From an uncultured Clostridia bacterium (GTDB lineage: Bacteria; Bacillota; Clostridia; Saccharofermentanales; DTU023): a stretch of DNA of 35,954 nt. Shown one piece after another: positions 1 to 7,207 of this stretch (positions within the stretch are counted from its first letter, which is position 1; each line of letters starts with the position of its first letter). The stretch covers positions 1 to 35,954 of the forward strand of contig CAMYEY010000004.1 of assembly GCA_947254895.1 (NCBI GenBank). Reading direction: 5' to 3'. Below the pieces are notes generated by a model. It saw only the letters and a program-made list of their open reading frames with translations, had not been told where the DNA came from and searched no databases. A program made the position numbers and the translations under genes.

Positions 1-44
1 CCCAGCTTTTTCGTAACCCCCTTTAATTCGATCGCCTTAGTCAT
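1..44 (-). CDS. ABC transporter ATP-binding protein, N-terminal fragment (runs off window)
   Basis: Only the first 14 codons are present. They start at an ATG at 44-42 and read MTKAIELKGVTKKLG up to the window edge. The pattern of a short beta strand followed by 'LKGVTKKLG' is the usual opening of an ABC ATPase. The start overlaps the last 8 bases of the GntR-family gene, so the two are translationally coupled. A YtrA-type GntR repressor directly upstream of an ABC ATPase is the classic ytrAB arrangement. No Walker motif lies inside the window, so the family call rests on the opening residues and the context. Confidence 0.6.
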   Translation of the reverse strand, partial: MTKAIELKGVTKKL

Positions 45-414
45 GATCCTCCTCCAAATTATCCAGCATGCTATTTAAGTCTTCCCGCGATAATCCAAGG
101 ATTTTGGCATAGTCGAGAACAGCTGTCAGATTCTCCTCAATCTTTCTGAGGAAACTTTCCCTGACAAGGTCTTGATTCTGGGGAGCGACAAAACTCCCTT
201 TCCCTTGGACTGAGTGGATAAAACCATCCTTCTCCAACTCGTCGTAAGCCCGCTTGGTGGTGATAACACTCACCCTAAGTTCCTTGGCCAGAACCCGGAT
301 CGAAGGCAGGGGCTCGTCAGCCCCCAACTCCCCGTTCAAAATAGCAAACTTGATTTGATTTTTTATTTGTAGGTAAATCGGATCATCACTCGAGTTTGTA
401 ATATGAATATTCAT
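37..414 (-). CDS. GntR-family transcriptional regulator, YtrA subfamily
   Basis: A 125-residue DNA-binding repressor. The N-terminal two thirds is a GntR winged helix, opening DPIYLQIKNQIKFAI and continuing through the recognition region (LPSIRVLAKELRVS) and the wing GKGSFV. Only a short helical tail of about 50 residues follows, which is typical of YtrA and too short for a ligand-binding FadR or HutC domain. The longest frame begins at a GTG at 423, but that codon lies within the GGAGGTG ribosome binding site. The ATG at 414, 8 bases after GGAGG, is the better start. The gene overlaps the downstream ABC ATPase gene by 8 bases, so it probably represses its own operon in response to cell-envelope or drug stress; the stimulus is inferred. 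An inverted repeat over its promoter supports autoregulation. Confidence 0.88.
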   Translation of the reverse strand: MNIHITNSSDDPIYLQIKNQIKFAILNGELGADEPLPSIRVLAKELRVSVITTKRAYDELEKDGFIHSVQGKGSFVAPQNQDLVRESFLRKIEENLTAVLDYAKILGLSREDLNSMLDNLEEDHD

Positions 415-436
415 TTTCTTCACCTCCGCTCGCCTA

Positions 437-473
437 CTGTTTATAGTGTATATGTACAGTTAGTCAGTGTCAA
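437..473 (-). promoter_or_regulatory. promoter and candidate operator of the GntR-family gene
   Basis: On the minus strand a perfect -35 TTGACA (473-468) is followed after 17 bases by TACACT (450-445). An inverted repeat, CTGTnnATA then TATnnACAG, spans 437-459 and covers the -10. That is the expected place for a YtrA-type repressor to block its own promoter. The motif pairing is seen in the sequence; binding is inferred. Confidence 0.6.
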
Positions 474-551
474 TAGTTTTTTGAGTTCTTTTAGATTTTT
501 GGTTTTTTGAGATCGGGTTGCCTTTCTAAGCTTAGTCCTGGCAGAAAAGTG

Positions 552-583
552 AAGATGGCAACGGTTGAAGGAATTACCATCTT
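552..583. repeat. dispersed hairpin repeat, copy 1
   Basis: Left arm AAGATGGCAA (552-561), right arm TTACCATCTT (574-583), with one mismatched pair. It is a member of a seven-copy intergenic family. This copy lies in the gap between the divergent GntR and DUF3793 genes, where no annotated gene ends, so a plain terminator role does not fit well. Confidence 0.75.
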
Positions 584-609
584 GATATAATCACCATCAC
601 ATTTATAAA

Positions 610-639
610 TTGACAGTTTACAATAACTCAGGCTATAAT
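610..639 (+). promoter_or_regulatory. sigma-A promoter of the DUF3793 gene
   Basis: Perfect consensus boxes: TTGACA at 610-615 and TATAAT at 634-639, separated by 18 bases. The expected start of transcription is near 646, leaving a leader of about 60 bases before the ATG at 705. Confidence 0.75.
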
Positions 640-704
640 CCATCTTGTTAGCATCAGCTAACCCATAGAGTGTTACACTACAAAGGAGGCCGTCAGGGAA
701 AACA

Positions 705-1253
705 ATGCCTATTGAAGAGAAAATGGTTCGCTATGCAGCACCCACCCTAGCAGGCTGTAAAGCAGCTAACCTTTTCAATCTGCCCAAAAGTATCTGCCAG
801 GCAGAGGATCTTCAAAAATGTAAAAATTGTCTTTCTTGTAGCGGACTTGATATCCAGGTTCTTTTAGAAAAAGGATGTTGCAGGCTTCTCTATGTCTACC
901 GTCATTCAGCCTTGCGTGAAATTTTAAACCAGGAAAAAATTCAAGAATTTTTAGCGCAATATGGCTACTGTGATTTTTCAATACCGGGAGCCCTGAAACT
1001 CTTATCCGAACACCTTTCTATCAAAAAAGATTTTCCTCATGAAATTGGCGTTTTTTTAGGCTACCCCCTAGCCGATGTAGAAGGATTTATTTTCCACCAA
1101 GGAAAAAATGCCAAACTGACCGGTTGCTGGAAAGTTTACGACAATGAGGAAGAAGCTGTAAAAACTTTTTCACTCTATGCCAATTGTCGTGCAGAATTGT
1201 GTGCCCGTTACCGACAGGGATCCAGCCTCGCTGACCTTTCTGTTGTTGGCTAA
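705..1253 (+). CDS. DUF3793 family protein
   Basis: A 182-residue soluble protein matching the DUF3793 family seen in anaerobic Bacillota. It has the opening VRYAAPTLAGCKAANLF (8-24), a central YVYR (63-66), and the hallmark FPHEIGVFLGYPLADVEGFI (110-129) followed by GCWKVYDNEEEA (140-151). The biochemical function is unknown; in other genomes the family is sometimes found near flavodoxin and iron genes (general knowledge, not seen here). Residues 31-45 hold four cysteines, three of them as C39-x2-C42-x2-C45, and C59-C60 follow, so metal or cluster binding is possible. An AAAGGAGG motif lies 15 bases before the ATG, longer than ideal; a second in-frame ATG is at 723. It has its own strong promoter and appears monocistronic. 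Confidence 0.85.
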   Translation: MPIEEKMVRYAAPTLAGCKAANLFNLPKSICQAEDLQKCKNCLSCSGLDIQVLLEKGCCRLLYVYRHSALREILNQEKIQEFLAQYGYCDFSIPGALKLLSEHLSIKKDFPHEIGVFLGYPLADVEGFIFHQGKNAKLTGCWKVYDNEEEAVKTFSLYANCRAELCARYRQGSSLADLSVVG

Positions 1254-1341
1254 TAGTTATTAGTCTTCTTTGAATGTCCTAGTGTAGCTTTCTCTCTTAG
1301 TTCATATCTTCTTTTCTTATTTTTAAAAAAACTTGCCTGAC

Positions 1342-1411
1342 TAAACTGGAATAGACCCCTCACCGAAGTAAACTAAACGAATTGCGATTAATAGTGTCCA
1401 GTTTACTTTGG
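1342..1411. repeat. overlapping inverted repeats (three TAAACT motifs) upstream of the SDR gene
   Basis: TAAACTGGA (1342-1350) is perfectly complementary to 1397-1405. CCGAAGTAAACT (1363-1374) is complementary, with one G-T pair, to AGTTTACTTTGG (1400-1411). The two left arms compete for the same right arm. The block can be read as an RNA switch-like structure, or as three copies of a TAAACT operator half-site adjoining a promoter (TTGGCA 1408-1413, 16 bases, TACGAT 1430-1435). Confidence 0.5.
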
Positions 1412-1435
1412 CATTCATCTGCCATATTTTACGAT
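1408..1435 (+). promoter_or_regulatory. candidate promoter of the SDR gene
   Basis: TTGGCA at 1408-1413 and TACGAT at 1430-1435 with a 16-base spacer. The -35 overlaps the right arm of the inverted repeat ending at 1411. A second candidate is TTGTTA at 1440 with TATATC 18 bases later. An AGGGAGG ribosome binding site at about 1514-1520 serves the ATG at 1529. Confidence 0.4.
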
Positions 1436-1528
1436 TACTTGTTACCTCTTTTTTAAAGAAATTATATCTTTATTTATTTAGTTTTTATAGTTATATTGAT
1501 TATTACATCTATATAGGGAGGAACTAAT

Positions 1529-2290
1529 ATGTTTGAATACAAAGGAAAAGTAGTCGTAGTTTCTGGTGCGTCATCAGGTCTAGGCCGCTCAATGGCGATA
1601 GCTTTTGCTAAACAAGGAGCCGATGTAGCGGTGACAGCTAGAAGATTGGAACGGCTACAAAGCTTATCTCAGGAGCTGGAAACTTATGGCGTAAGGGCTT
1701 TGCCGGTCGCTTGTGATGTTACCAGTGATGAACAAATAAAGCGAGCAGCTGAGCAGGTTTTGGCTACTTTTGGCAAAGTAGACGTTCTAGTGAATTGTGC
1801 CGGATCAAGTAAGGGTGGATCGGTCGATACTATGAGCAATGAAGCATGGGATTTTACAGTTGCCACAGATCTGACATCAGTATTCAAGGTTAGTCGTGCC
1901 TACTTGCCAGCAATGATTGAACAAGGCTATGGGAGAATTATCAATATTTCTTCGGTGTATGGCCTGATGGGTACTAGCCGTGGTCAAGCTGCCTACCATG
2001 CAACCAAAGCCGGTGTTATCAGTTATACCAGAGCAGCTGCTGCTGAACTTGGTAGTAAAGGTATCACGGTAAATGCAATTTGCCCAGGATTTTTCAGAAC
2101 AGAATTAACAGCCGGTATGTTTGATACACCGGAATTTAAAGAACAAGTCAAGCATATTCAACCGATAGCACGTCCTGGAGAGGGTGATGAATTAGCGGCA
2201 GCAGCTATCTTCCTTGGTTCAGAGGAAGCTTCTTTCGTAACGGGAACTGCCTTGCCGGTTGATGGTGGCTGGTCTAGCTTTAAGTACTAA
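1529..2290 (+). CDS. SDR family NAD(P)-dependent oxidoreductase
   Basis: A classical short-chain dehydrogenase of 253 residues that reduces or oxidises a hydroxyl/carbonyl substrate in the cytoplasm. The Rossmann nucleotide site is SGASSGLG (12-19). Asp63 follows the fourth strand, N89-C-A-G is the NNAG-like motif, Ser141/Ser142 is the catalytic serine and Y156-x3-K160 is the catalytic pair. Arg38/Arg39 after the second strand favour NADP. The C-terminal TGTALPVDGGW is typical of FabG, gluconate 5-dehydrogenase and sugar dehydrogenases. The gene is convergent with the fucosidase operon and shares the hairpin at 2372-2404, so a role in sugar (for example L-fucose) oxidation is conceivable but not shown. 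A FabG-type enzyme is the alternative. Confidence 0.88.
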   Translation: MFEYKGKVVVVSGASSGLGRSMAIAFAKQGADVAVTARRLERLQSLSQELETYGVRALPVACDVTSDEQIKRAAEQVLATFGKVDVLVNCAGSSKGGSVDTMSNEAWDFTVATDLTSVFKVSRAYLPAMIEQGYGRIINISSVYGLMGTSRGQAAYHATKAGVISYTRAAAAELGSKGITVNAICPGFFRTELTAGMFDTPEFKEQVKHIQPIARPGEGDELAAAAIFLGSEEASFVTGTALPVDGGWSSFKY

Positions 2291-2310
2291 GTTGTACGAT
2301 AGCTCCCCGC

Positions 2311-2363
2311 TGCCGGGCGTATAGAGGGCTTTCACCTCCTGGTTAATACCCATGTCGGGCGTA
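2311..2363 (+). repeat. short direct repeat, two 11-mers 42 bases apart
   Basis: TGCCGGGCGTA at 2311-2321 and TGTCGGGCGTA at 2353-2363 differ at one base. They sit in a GC-rich patch just after the SDR stop codon that looks unlike the AT-rich gaps elsewhere. It could be a mobile element remnant, but no terminal repeats or transposase are visible. Confidence 0.4.
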
Positions 2364-2371
2364 CTACAAAA

Positions 2372-2404
2372 AAAGATGGTAACAACTTAAATGTTACCAT
2401 CTTT
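2372..2404. terminator. dispersed hairpin repeat, copy 2; bidirectional terminator position
   Basis: A perfect 13-bp stem (AAAGATGGTAACA, 2372-2384, with its complement at 2392-2404) and a 7-base loop, lying between two convergent genes. It is the best-formed copy of the seven-member family. Termination for both the SDR and the fucosidase operon is the simplest reading here. Confidence 0.7.
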
Positions 2405-2453
2405 CTAAAACGGTCAGAGCTAAGGACTAACCTAGCAAGCCGATAAGGCAAAG

Positions 2454-3806
2454 CTATTTTACAAATTCAAATGTTAAGATATCTGGATTTTTAATTGCCT
2501 TGTTTATCTTTACGATAACATCATGCTTGATTTGCTTTACAGATATAGCATCCTCTGAGTAATTCAAGGCCCTAACCTGCTTATACTTTGCGGTATGGTC
2601 AGGAATGATGATTTCTCCTTTTTGATTATCCTGCCCAAGGCCTACTAGCATAGCATAGACCTTTTCTGCATTCTGGGTATAGTAGACTGTTAGGTCATTT
2701 GGCAGCCTATCCAGCTGTCTTTCCCAGATAAAAGTGTCGTAAATAGCTTCACCGTTATCTTTGAGCCAAGCACCCATTTCACGCAAGCGTTGAGCTTGGA
2801 TTTCAGGAATGCTGCCATCTGCTTTTGGCCCTACATTGATTAGCAAATTACCATTATGGGAAACGGTTTTGACCAGAAGTTCAAGTAAGGCTTTTTTAGA
2901 AATGATGTGACTTTCGTCTTCTACTTTATTGTAACCGAACGACAAACCTAAGCCTCGGCACATCTCCCATTTGTTGTCTAGGTCCATACTACCGTGCTTG
3001 TATTCTTTGGTTGTAAAGTCATGCCAAACACCGTTCCAGCGGTCATTTACAACCCCATCTTCGACATGGTTGTAATAGTAAGAAAAGAGCATTGGCAGGT
3101 CGACGAGACCCTTGTGAGGCCAACCTATATCGTTCCACAGGACTGAAGGACGATATTTATCGATTAATTCAATACATTGATTATAGGCATAATCGGCATA
3201 GGCACTAGTGATATTAGGCGGGTTATTGAGGTCATAATTATCTGTGATCGGCGTCAAGGCAAACTGCCAATCTAAAAGCCCGGAATAATAGAGGCCTAAA
3301 CGCATATCATGTTTATGCACCGCCTGGGCCAACTCTTCAATAAGGTCCCTCTTGGGTCCCTGTTTTACCGATGAAAAATCTGTATATTTGCTGTCCCATA
3401 AACAAAAACCGTCATGGTGTTTGGTTACCGGGATAACGTACCTAGCACCCGCTTCTTTAAACAAGGCTGCCCAGGCATCCGGATCATAGTTTTCCGCTTT
3501 AAATTCATTTACAAAATTATTATATTCATAGTCTTTTCCATACTTTTCGATATGGTAATCATAACTGGCACCATGGCCTATCCGTATAGAATTCATATAC
3601 CATTCGGCATAGGGATTGTTGCCGAACCACCTAATATCTGGTTCGATTTCGCCCAGTTCGCAAGCCGGCGGGGCAAAGGCGGGAACGGAATAGAGGCCCC
3701 AATGAATAAAAATTCCTACTTTGCCTGCATGGTACCAGGCAGGTACCTTGTGGGTCTTGATGGACTCCATAGTCGGATAAAAAGTGCGTTTGTAATATTC
3801 GTTCAT
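2454..3806 (-). CDS. alpha-L-fucosidase, glycoside hydrolase family 29
   Basis: A 450-residue retaining fucosidase that removes alpha-linked L-fucose from glycans. The N-terminal barrel carries GKVGIFIHWGLYSVPA (28-43, His35), the paired histidines of TKHHDGF (128-134), and SVLWNDIGW (221-229), where Asp226 is the expected nucleophile. LLINVGPKADGSIP (321-334) is the conserved end of the GH29 catalytic domain, and a beta-sandwich tail follows. There is no signal peptide, so it acts in the cytoplasm on imported oligosaccharides. It is the last gene of the binding protein-permease-permease operon, 29 bases after the MalG-type permease, with a GAGGAAAG ribosome binding site. Length and motifs look intact. 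The substrate linkage cannot be read from the sequence. Confidence 0.93.
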   Translation of the reverse strand: MNEYYKRTFYPTMESIKTHKVPAWYHAGKVGIFIHWGLYSVPAFAPPACELGEIEPDIRWFGNNPYAEWYMNSIRIGHGASYDYHIEKYGKDYEYNNFVNEFKAENYDPDAWAALFKEAGARYVIPVTKHHDGFCLWDSKYTDFSSVKQGPKRDLIEELAQAVHKHDMRLGLYYSGLLDWQFALTPITDNYDLNNPPNITSAYADYAYNQCIELIDKYRPSVLWNDIGWPHKGLVDLPMLFSYYYNHVEDGVVNDRWNGVWHDFTTKEYKHGSMDLDNKWEMCRGLGLSFGYNKVEDESHIISKKALLELLVKTVSHNGNLLINVGPKADGSIPEIQAQRLREMGAWLKDNGEAIYDTFIWERQLDRLPNDLTVYYTQNAEKVYAMLVGLGQDNQKGEIIIPDHTAKYKQVRALNYSEDAISVKQIKHDVIVKINKAIKNPDILTFEFVK

Positions 3807-3835
3807 TGTCTTTCCTCGTCTTATTTTCTAATGGA

Positions 3836-4690
3836 TCAGCCCTTAACCGCTCCTGCAGTTAGGCCGGAAACGATATGCTTCTGGGCATATAAGTAGAGCA
3901 GGGTTATCGGTAAGGCCGTCAGCACCAGGTTGGCAAAAACATAATTCCAGTTTCTAAAGTATTGGCCAAAGAAATTATAAACGGTTAGAGGCAGGGTCCA
4001 CCTTTCAGATGAACTAAAAAAGTACAAAGGTACCATAAAATCATTCCAGGCATTCATGGCAACCAAGACCGTCGTGGTAACCAAGATCGGCTTCATAACC
4101 GGAGTAACAACCGTGAGAAACATTCTCAAAGTGCCACATCCGTCAATGAGTGCGGCTTGGTCTAGTTCAACCGGAACACTTTTGACAAAATTATTGATCA
4201 TAAAGACGGCATAGGGGATTTGTGAAGCTGCTAAAACACCAATAACAGCAAAATAGGATCCTAAAAGATTGGTCACCTTTAGTAAGGCAAAGGTGGTGAT
4301 CATATTCATCGGAGCATAAAGGCCTATCATAAAGTAGCTTTGTGTCCGACTTGAGATCTTGGAACGTCTCCGAGCTATAATAAATCCGGCAAGAGCTGAC
4401 GTAAACATGCAAAGACAGACACTGAAAAAGGTTACGATAAGGCTGTTGAGAAACGCCTTCCCGAGCTTAGCCGCTTGGATAACATAACTATAATTTTCGA
4501 AGTGCCAGGTTTCGGGCGGAACAATACTAAACTCTGCTGCACTGGTACCATCTTTAAAAGAGCCAAAAATCATGATGAGCAGGGGTGCAATGATGATAAG
4601 GCTAAAGACGATAACAATAACTTCAACAAGCAGGTTTTTTCTATTTTCTTTGAGAGTGATTTTGCTAACATGATTCTTATTTTTACTCAT
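3836..4690 (-). CDS. carbohydrate ABC transporter permease, MalG/CUT1 type
   Basis: A 284-residue inner subunit of a CUT1 oligosaccharide importer. Six hydrophobic segments are apparent, beginning around residues 21-43, with others near 80-106, 118-138, 145-167, 200-222 and 250-270. The ATPase-docking EAA loop is at about 179-198 (AALIDGCGTLRMFLTVVTPV). It overlaps the upstream MalF-type gene by 4 bases, an ATGA-style coupling. No ATPase gene accompanies the permeases, so the operon probably relies on a shared MsmX-type ATPase encoded elsewhere, as is common in Bacillota (inference). The substrate is likely a fucosylated oligosaccharide because of the neighbouring GH29. Confidence 0.92.
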   Translation of the reverse strand: MSKNKNHVSKITLKENRKNLLVEVIVIVFSLIIIAPLLIMIFGSFKDGTSAAEFSIVPPETWHFENYSYVIQAAKLGKAFLNSLIVTFFSVCLCMFTSALAGFIIARRRSKISSRTQSYFMIGLYAPMNMITTFALLKVTNLLGSYFAVIGVLAASQIPYAVFMINNFVKSVPVELDQAALIDGCGTLRMFLTVVTPVMKPILVTTTVLVAMNAWNDFMVPLYFFSSSERWTLPLTVYNFFGQYFRNWNYVFANLVLTALPITLLYLYAQKHIVSGLTAGAVKG

Positions 4691-5586
4691 GAAACATCCA
4701 CCTCTTTCTTTTTAAGGTAACGGTTGACTAGGTTAGCTGTGCAGTAAACAACTATGAAGAGCAACAAGCTCATGGCAGTTGACCTGCCTAGAAGGCCCTG
4801 TGAATAATTGTTAAAGACATAGGTACTCAAGACCTGGGTTGCATAGCCGGGTCCTCCACCAGTGATAACAAATACTTGGTCAAATACTTTTAAACCACCT
4901 ATAACATTAAAGACGATATTTATGGTAAAGGAGGGCATTAACAGGGGTAGGGTTATGCTTTTCAGCATGCTCCAACCGGAAGCCCCATCGACCTTAGCAG
5001 CTTCATAATATTCCGGGTCAATGCCCTGGAGTCCCGCTAAGAAAATCGCCATGTTAAAGCCTGTCCACCGCCATACATCAGCAAAAATGACAACCCCCAT
5101 GGCCGTATTTTTATTCATAATCCAGTCTTTTTGTAGAGAGGACAAGCCAATTGAACCCAGCAATTGGTTAAAAACCCCATCCACACTAAAGACCGATTTC
5201 ATCATGATACCGACGACAACCATAGACAGAACAGCCGGCAAATAATAGACCGTCCGCATGATGTTTTTACTCTTAAGCTTCCGGTTAAGTGCCAGTGCCA
5301 GAATAAGTCCCAGAATGGTCTTAAGGCTTGCTGAAGCCAAGGCAAAAATCAAGGTGTTTTTGGATGACAATAAGAACTTTGGGTCCTTAAATATAAATTT
5401 GAAATTAGATAGTCCTGCCCAAACAGGCTCATAAAATCGATTAATATTCCAGTCTGTAAAAGATAATACAAACGACAAGATAACAGGGATGATATAAAAG
5501 AAGCCAAAGACAATGGCTGCCGGAAGGATCAAGCGTCCCGGGTAGAGTTTCTTTTCAATATGCAAGTTACCCTCATATCTCTTCAT
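4687..5586 (-). CDS. carbohydrate ABC transporter permease, MalF/CUT1 type
   Basis: A 299-residue permease partner of the MalG-type subunit. A hydrophobic helix spans 20-43, further segments lie near 77-101, 113-134, 163-187, 217-240 and 268-290, and the EAA docking loop is at about 195-214 (YEAAKVDGASGWSMLKSITL). The 'GGPGYATQVLSTYVF' stretch (244-258) is typical of CUT1 MalF-like subunits. The ribosome binding site is AAGGAAGGG upstream of the ATG at 5586. A hairpin lies in the 101-base gap after the binding-protein gene, so this gene and those after it are probably expressed below the binding protein. Confidence 0.92.
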   Translation of the reverse strand: MKRYEGNLHIEKKLYPGRLILPAAIVFGFFYIIPVILSFVLSFTDWNINRFYEPVWAGLSNFKFIFKDPKFLLSSKNTLIFALASASLKTILGLILALALNRKLKSKNIMRTVYYLPAVLSMVVVGIMMKSVFSVDGVFNQLLGSIGLSSLQKDWIMNKNTAMGVVIFADVWRWTGFNMAIFLAGLQGIDPEYYEAAKVDGASGWSMLKSITLPLLMPSFTINIVFNVIGGLKVFDQVFVITGGGPGYATQVLSTYVFNNYSQGLLGRSTAMSLLLFIVVYCTANLVNRYLKKKEVDVS

Positions 5587-5630
5587 CTGGTTCCCTTCCT
5601 TTCTAACGTATAAAACTACACAGAACGATG

Positions 5631-5667
5631 ATAAAAGACGACAAATTTGATATTTGCCGTCTTTTAT
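5631..5667 (-). terminator. intercistronic hairpin between binding protein and permeases
   Basis: Arms 5631-5646 and 5652-5667 (ATAAAAGACG core with its complement) form a 16-bp stem with one A-C mismatch and a 5-base loop. It is placed 21 bases after the binding-protein stop. This is a usual position for a partial terminator or mRNA-stabilising hairpin that raises the binding protein over the permeases. Confidence 0.65.
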
Positions 5668-5687
5668 CCAAACTTATAAGTAGATTA

Positions 5688-7031
5688 CTAGAATCCTTCT
5701 TTACCCAGTTGCTGCATGTAGTCTTCGTAGATGACCTGCCATTCCTGTAAAACTTCTTTGGGATCGCGGTCAGATGCTAACATATCTTGATAGAGGGTCC
5801 ATAGCTCAGGCCAGATTGAGGATATAGCACCCATATGGTCATTAATCTGGTAGGTGTACTTACCTGTAGCAAGGTAGGTATCAACCAAGTGCTGAACTGA
5901 GGGATCTACATCTCCACCATCAACATCCTTAAAGGCCGAAAATCCCGGATTGCTCTCAAAATAGATATTTTGAATTTCAGGCTGTGACCATTTTTCTAAA
6001 AAGTCCAGAGTCTTATCTACCTGTTTACCATCTTTCATAACGAAGAGGCCGCGGACGTAAGCACCGGTACCCATGATGTCATGGCCGTTATAAGGGATAA
6101 TCCAAGAACCTAATTTGACATCCGGATAACGGTCTTTAACCAAGGCTGGGAACCACTCACCCTGGAAAACCATAGCTGCTTTTCCGGTACCAATAGCTTC
6201 TTGCACAGAATCGTAATCAGCTGATAGGTGATTTTCGTTAACCAGGCCTTCATCGAAATAGGATTTAAACTCTGTGAGAACCTCTACAAAACCCGGAGCT
6301 TCCGGAAAGGTCAACTCATTTTTCAGTAATTTATCAAAAATTTCCTGGTCATTGGGGTAGTTATAGACTGCAAAGCCCAGGGTATTGTAAATTTGGGTAG
6401 TCCATGACTCAGCAGGGGCATTTGAGAAATAAACAGGAGTAACTTCTCCATTGCTTTTTTCTTTAATCTCCCTCATACGGTCTTTAAGTTCTTCTATCGT
6501 TTTGGGTTGCTCAGTCGAAATGCCTAAATCTTCCAAAACTGTTTTGTTGTAATAAATTCCACCAAAGAAAGCACCGGACTCTTTAGGCATGGCATAGATC
6601 TTACCATCATCAGGATCTTTTAAAAGCTCTGGATTAACCAGGCGATCAACCCAAGGCTGGTCATCCAGGGGTACCACTTTGTCGTGAGCGTTGAGCTCAA
6701 CGTTGTTGGACGGGGTGTTGTAAGCGATAATATCGGGTACCTCACCGGTTGCTATTTTAGATTTTACCAATACGAAATACTGGTCATCCGGTAAAACCTG
6801 CCATTCAACCTCATAGCCATAGAGTTCTTTCATTTTATCACTCATAGCGTTGAGCGAGTCTCTGAAATTACCCTGCGAGGTCAAGATGCTTATTTTTCCA
6901 CTACCAGCTGCCTCGGATTCAGTGGCGGTTTTCTCCTTGGAAGAGCTTTCGCCCGATTTCCCACCGCATGAGGCCAAAAGTGACAGCGTCATCACTAGGG
7001 CCAGAATCAGTGTTAATGCTTTCCTTTTCAT
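5688..7031 (-). CDS. extracellular sugar-binding lipoprotein (ABC transporter, CUT1)
   Basis: A 447-residue family 1 solute-binding protein that captures the substrate outside the membrane and delivers it to the MalF/MalG pair. The signal is MKRKALTLILALVMTLSLLAS followed by Cys22, a clear lipobox (LASC), and then a Ser/Glu-rich linker. The fold opens KISILTSQGNFRDSLNAM, and the 'GKAAMVFQGEW' and 'GAYVRGLFVMKDG' regions are typical. The open frame extends to 7175, but those 48 extra residues precede an AGGAGG ribosome binding site 8 bases before the ATG at 7031, so the start is set here. It is the first gene of the fucosidase operon and divergent from the sensor kinase gene that probably controls it. 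Confidence 0.93.
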   Translation of the reverse strand: MKRKALTLILALVMTLSLLASCGGKSGESSSKEKTATESEAAGSGKISILTSQGNFRDSLNAMSDKMKELYGYEVEWQVLPDDQYFVLVKSKIATGEVPDIIAYNTPSNNVELNAHDKVVPLDDQPWVDRLVNPELLKDPDDGKIYAMPKESGAFFGGIYYNKTVLEDLGISTEQPKTIEELKDRMREIKEKSNGEVTPVYFSNAPAESWTTQIYNTLGFAVYNYPNDQEIFDKLLKNELTFPEAPGFVEVLTEFKSYFDEGLVNENHLSADYDSVQEAIGTGKAAMVFQGEWFPALVKDRYPDVKLGSWIIPYNGHDIMGTGAYVRGLFVMKDGKQVDKTLDFLEKWSQPEIQNIYFESNPGFSAFKDVDGGDVDPSVQHLVDTYLATGKYTYQINDHMGAISSIWPELWTLYQDMLASDRDPKEVLQEWQVIYEDYMQQLGKEGF

Positions 7032-7058
7032 AAAAATTTCCTCCTGTTTTGTGAAGTG

Positions 7059-7089
7059 GAATGCAAACACAATCCATTTGTCCGCATTC
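7059..7089 (-). promoter_or_regulatory. inverted repeat in the divergent gap (leader of the binding-protein gene)
   Basis: GAATGC (7059-7064) and GCATTC (7084-7089) are perfect inverted arms separated by 19 bases, in the 176-base gap between the transport operon and the two-component genes. This is a plausible position for a YesN-type regulator site, but no consensus supports that. Promoter boxes in this gap are not clear enough to call. Confidence 0.3.
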
Positions 7090-7207
7090 ACTAATAACTT
7101 GATACGTTTAAGGAATCTCGCCGGTATACTAACAAAGGTCATTTTATATTTGAATGGATTTTTCAATAAGATCATTGTAAAATTACAAACTATATGGAGG
7201 TTTCGCG

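Noticed and set aside
3414..3896. 160-residue plus-strand frame across the fucosidase start
   Set aside because: It overlaps two well-supported minus-strand genes and their junction, and its translation resembles no known protein.
7032..7175. 48-residue N-terminal extension of the sugar-binding protein
   Set aside because: The frame stays open, but the lipoprotein signal peptide starts at the ATG at 7031 with AGGAGG 8 bases upstream; the extension spans the ribosome binding site and the divergent gap.
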